Assembly: GCA_934417455.1 (NCBI GenBank)
Contig: CAKRWK010000072.1
Span: forward strand, 1 to 6,262
Source: an uncultured Eubacteriales bacterium
GTDB taxonomy: Bacteria; Bacillota; Clostridia; Oscillospirales; CAG-272
DNA length: 6,262 bases
Direction of reading: 5' to 3'
The translations under genes and the position numbers were made by a program. This document shows, piece by piece, positions 3,842 to 6,262 of this stretch. A model generated the notes under the pieces. It was not told where the DNA came from. It did not search any database and saw nothing but the letters and a program-made list of their open reading frames with translations. Each line of letters starts with the position of its first letter. The first letter of the stretch is position 1.

Positions 3842-5542
3842 TCATATTTGTTTACTTTTTTCCATTTCCGCCCGCATCAGCGCCTCATATTCCGCGGCCG
3901 GCACGGGTTTGCTGAAATAATACCCCTGCATCTGATTGCAACCGAAGCCGGAGAGCATTTCCGCCTGTTCGCGAGTTTCCACGCCCTCCGCAATGACGGG
4001 CAGGCCGAGGGCTTTGGCCATGCCGATAACGGAGGAAATGATAATTTTTCCCTTACGGTTGTCCTTGGCACCGGAGAGAAATTTCATATCGAGTTTGAGT
4101 TTGTCGATATGAATGTCCTTCAGGGAGTTGAGCGACGAATAGCCCGACCCGAAGTCGTCCATCTCCACGCGGAATCCGCATTCGCGCAGTCGGTTCAGCG
4201 AGGAGAAGAAGAGTTCGGAGTTGTCCATATAGGCACTCTCGGTGATTTCGATATGAATGGCGGACGGCGGTACGTCGTATGTATGCAGAAGGTCGACGAG
4301 CCGTTCGGAAAGGTCGTCGCGGTAAAGGTCGTTGCGCGACAGATTGACGGATACGGGAATGTATTCGCCGTTCCACAGGGTGTCATGCCAATGCCGGACA
4401 TACCGGCAGACATGCTCGAAAACGTAGCGGCCGATGACGCTGATATAGTTGCTTTTTTCAAGAAGCGGAATGAACATCGCCGGCGACAGCAGTCCCCATT
4501 TCGGATGGCGCCAGCGAATGAGCGCTTCCGCGCCTATCGTGCGGTGTGTGGCAAAATCCGTCTGCGGCTGAAACCACACCTCAAACTGTTCTTTCGCAAT
4601 GGCCTCTTCGACGTCCGCCAGAAGTTCCTGCTGTTCCGTCTCGACATCCATCATGCCTTTTTCGTAATAGGCGATTTTCTTTGTGAAATTGCCTTTGACG
4701 GACTGCAGGGCGAGAAGCGCCTTGTAACTCATGGTGAAGGAATCGCAGTACGGCTCGCAAAGGTCGTAGACGCCGATATGCAGGTTGATGGGAATTTTCA
4801 GCGCATACTCTTCAAAACATTCGTTGAAGTCATTATAGCACTCTTCCGCCGTACGCTCGTCGTCCGCGCAGAACCGCACGAAGTGGTCGGCGTTCAGATG
4901 CCCGGCGACGCTGTTCGGCGTGTTGTACTTTTTCATGTAGTTTCCGAGGTCATGCAGGAGTTTGTTGCCGACCTCGTAACCGTAAATACCGTTGACGTCC
5001 CGGAAACGGTCAACGTTGTACCGCTGCATACGGTACCTGCGTCCGGGATGCTCGGCAAGCCACTTTTTCACATGGCTGTGAAATCCCGTAAAGTTGTAGA
5101 GGCCGGTCAGGGGGTCGATTTCGCTGGAAACGATGTCCTCGATGTCCTGACATAGCATGACGACGGTATTCTTTTCTTCGTCGAGATATTCGTAGGTAAT
5201 TTCCTCGCACACGGGCGCGTCATCCGATTCGGAAAACACTTCTACCCGATAGCGGGACTGCTCTTTCAGTTTCTCCCTGACGGTGGACAGAAGAAGGGCA
5301 TTCCGGATAGATTCTCGTTCGGCGAGCGGCAGTTTGTCGCAAACGGTGCGGACAACCTGGTCGTCATAGAAAAGTCCGTCGTACTGCCGCTCCATGCGCT
5401 TTTTTCCCACCACACGGTCGGTCACATTCAGAACACTGCCCGTCCGGCCATCAATCAGAATCACGTCATCGAAATAATCCGTGATAAGTTTACCGACAAG
5501 GGTTTGCTGTTTCACACTGTCAAATCCGGTCACTTCGGGCAC
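3842..5542 (-). CDS. GGDEF-EAL protein, probable cyclic-di-GMP phosphodiesterase
   Basis: The product is soluble, with no membrane segment, 566 residues from the GTG start at 5540-5542. An N-terminal PAS-like sensory region (about 10-135; VILIDGRTGSVL near the start) leads into a GGDEF domain beginning DPLTGLYN (143-150). Its signature loop reads NADHF (217-221) instead of GGDEF, so cyclase activity is unlikely; a GTP-sensing role is known for such domains. The EAL domain has every expected catalytic residue: Glu339 in EALIRW, Asn400 in VNLSR, Glu432 and Glu435 in IEITES, Asp462-Asp463 in DDFGSGYSSL, Lys483, Glu519 in AEGVET and Gln539 in QGYYFSKP. It should hydrolyse c-di-GMP to pGpG. The reading frame stays open to a TTG at 5594-5596, but the promoter (5575-5603) lies inside that extension, and GGGAGG is 8 nt before the GTG. 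It is monocistronic between two hairpins. The start is inferred; domains and residues are directly visible. Confidence 0.96.
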   Translation of the reverse strand: MPEVTGFDSVKQQTLVGKLITDYFDDVILIDGRTGSVLNVTDRVVGKKRMERQYDGLFYDDQVVRTVCDKLPLAERESIRNALLLSTVREKLKEQSRYRVEVFSESDDAPVCEEITYEYLDEEKNTVVMLCQDIEDIVSSEIDPLTGLYNFTGFHSHVKKWLAEHPGRRYRMQRYNVDRFRDVNGIYGYEVGNKLLHDLGNYMKKYNTPNSVAGHLNADHFVRFCADDERTAEECYNDFNECFEEYALKIPINLHIGVYDLCEPYCDSFTMSYKALLALQSVKGNFTKKIAYYEKGMMDVETEQQELLADVEEAIAKEQFEVWFQPQTDFATHRTIGAEALIRWRHPKWGLLSPAMFIPLLEKSNYISVIGRYVFEHVCRYVRHWHDTLWNGEYIPVSVNLSRNDLYRDDLSERLVDLLHTYDVPPSAIHIEITESAYMDNSELFFSSLNRLRECGFRVEMDDFGSGYSSLNSLKDIHIDKLKLDMKFLSGAKDNRKGKIIISSVIGMAKALGLPVIAEGVETREQAEMLSGFGCNQMQGYYFSKPVPAAEYEALMRAEMEKSKQI

Positions 5543-5550
5543 TGTCGCGT

Positions 5551-5556
5551 CCTCCC
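5551..5556 (-). promoter_or_regulatory. Shine-Dalgarno that fixes the GTG start of the GGDEF-EAL gene
   Basis: GGGAGG on the minus strand lies 8 nt upstream of GTG 5540-5542. No SD sequence precedes the TTG at 5594-5596, and no ATG is available in this part of the frame, so GTG is the best start. Confidence 0.75.
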
Positions 5557-5574
5557 ATGCACTTTGATATTTCC

Positions 5575-5603
5575 AGTATATCACACATTCCGACAACTTT
5601 CAA
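5575..5603 (-). promoter_or_regulatory. Sigma-70 type promoter (extended -10) of the GGDEF-EAL gene
   Basis: TTGAAA (5603-5598), a 17-nt spacer and TATACT (5580-5575) form the promoter, with TGA just before the -10, giving an extended -10. An A/T-rich stretch lies upstream of the -35 (5616-5632). The predicted start near 5568 leaves a leader of about 25 nt before the GTG. The strength suggests vegetative, constitutive expression; no operator palindrome is visible. Confidence 0.8.
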
Positions 5604-5625
5604 GCGTTTTCGCGCAAAATATTTT

Positions 5626-5651
5626 AAAAAAAGGAATCCGTCGGACTACGG
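5626..5651 (-). terminator. Weak terminator-like hairpin after the SDR gene
   Basis: On the minus strand, CCGT (5651-5648) and ACGG (5641-5638) can form a short stem around a 6-nt loop, followed after 5 nt by seven T (5632-5626). The hairpin overlaps the SDR stop codon (5646-5648). The stem is only 4 bp, so this is a weak candidate. Confidence 0.35.
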
Positions 5652-6262
5652 CCGCAGAACGCGGCGGATGATGCGGCACTGCAGGCCGCGCGGAAGCAGG
5701 TGCAGAAGGCGAAGATACGGGTTCCGGTTGACGGCGTAGGCAAACCGCGGGTGTTTTGTCTCTGCGATTTTCAGCATTTTCTCCGCGATTTTTTCGGGCG
5801 GAACGCACTTGGCTTCCACGCTGTCGACGATATGCCGAAAGCGTTCTGCGTTGCATTTGTAAAGTTTTGTTTTCAAACAGAAGTCATCCAGTGCCTTGAC
5901 GGAAGCACCGAGCATATCGGTTTTCACGGCGCCGGCACGGAGAACGGAGACGGAAATGCCGAGAAGTTGCAGTTCCATGCGCAGGGAGAAAGCATACTTA
6001 TCAAGCGCGCTTTTGGTGACGGCATACAGACCCGTAAAGGGGAGCGGGTCGAGCGGCGCGAGTTCGCTCGTTGTCATGACGATACGGCTTCCCTCGGACA
6101 GATACGGCATGAGTGCCCGGTTGACAAGGCAGGCGCCGAGGAAATTGACACGAACCATGCGTTCAAGGGCATTTTCGTCGATTTCGACCAGAGAGTCGAG
6201 CGTGTACATACCCGCAAAATGCAGAACGGCAAACAGAGTATTTGTTACCTGTCCGACAGTCG
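5646..6262 (-). CDS. Short-chain dehydrogenase/reductase (5' end outside window)
   Basis: About 205 C-terminal codons of a classical SDR are visible. The frame is open through the right edge, so the Rossmann TGxxxGxG cofactor motif is missing from view. The ATG at 6207-6209 is internal: the preceding in-frame codons read LFAVLHFAG, the strand that normally carries NNAG, here altered to HFAG. Counting from that internal Met, the SDR features are VNFLG with the helix Asn at 22, Ser48 in TTSE, and Tyr62-x3-Lys66 in YAVTK, a complete catalytic set. RAGAVKTDM (91-99) replaces the usual PGxxxT segment. The C-terminus is basic and amphipathic (about 163-187), which could give membrane association. 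It should act as an NAD(P)-dependent alcohol/ketone oxidoreductase; the substrate is unknown. It converges on nothing: the GGDEF-EAL gene follows in the same direction with its own promoter. Confidence 0.93.
   Translation of the reverse strand, partial: TVGQVTNTLFAVLHFAGMYTLDSLVEIDENALERMVRVNFLGACLVNRALMPYLSEGSRIVMTTSELAPLDPLPFTGLYAVTKSALDKYAFSLRMELQLLGISVSVLRAGAVKTDMLGASVKALDDFCLKTKLYKCNAERFRHIVDSVEAKCVPPEKIAEKMLKIAETKHPRFAYAVNRNPYLRLLHLLPRGLQCRIIRRVLRP

Noticed and set aside
3848..5155. Long plus-strand frame of 435 codons opposite the GGDEF-EAL gene
   Set aside because: It mirrors the EAL/GGDEF coding sequence, with no SD-promoter pair and no family resemblance.
6207..6209. ATG here as the true start of the SDR gene
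   Set aside because: The in-frame codons upstream encode the LFAVLHFAG strand expected in an SDR, there is no SD sequence, and starting here would delete the whole cofactor-binding half.

Overview
The window looks like chromosomal DNA of an anaerobic, moderately GC-rich member of the Bacillota. A Negativicutes-type relative is possible but not proven. The pointers are a small Clostridia/Negativicutes-style FeoA, a DUF1893 protein, a stand-alone ECF-transporter S component, an aldo/keto reductase fused to a bacterial 2[4Fe-4S] ferredoxin domain, and strong Shine-Dalgarno sites (GGAGG, GGGGG, AGAGG). All supported genes lie on the minus strand, so the window is read from right to left. No tRNA, rRNA, insertion sequence, integrase or CRISPR array is visible.

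From right to left: (1) the 3' part of a short-chain dehydrogenase/reductase running off the right edge (5646-6262); (2) a soluble GGDEF-EAL protein with a degenerate GGDEF motif and a complete EAL active site (3842-5542), driven by a strong promoter at 5575-5603 and started at a GTG; (3) a ZIP-family metal transporter (2985-3764) with a palindromic operator just upstream; (4) a three-gene operon (2887 down to 730) encoding an Fe-S aldo/keto reductase, an ECF S component and a DUF1893 deaminase-fold protein, closed by a clear intrinsic terminator at 693-722; (5) a gene-poor stretch (211-729) holding a doubtful 71-codon ORF, a purine-rich repeat tract and the feoA promoter and leader; (6) feoA, running off the left edge (1-210).

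The most notable signal is regulatory. Three 14-bp palindromes of form TTAG-N6-CTAA occur: two in front of feoA (345-358 next to the -10, and 244-257 in the leader) and one in front of the ZIP gene (3782-3795). This architecture matches the core of DtxR/IdeR-type boxes. It suggests that ferrous iron uptake (Feo) and the ZIP transporter belong to one metal-repressed regulon. The aldo/keto reductase operon has a different operator-like site, TACA-N2-TGTA, just downstream of its promoter; this is the half-site arrangement of CopY/BlaI/MecI repressors. The operon pairs a membrane substrate-capture protein with a deaminase-fold protein and a redox enzyme, so uptake plus processing of an unknown small molecule is a reasonable but untested reading. 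Nothing here amounts to a proven new system.
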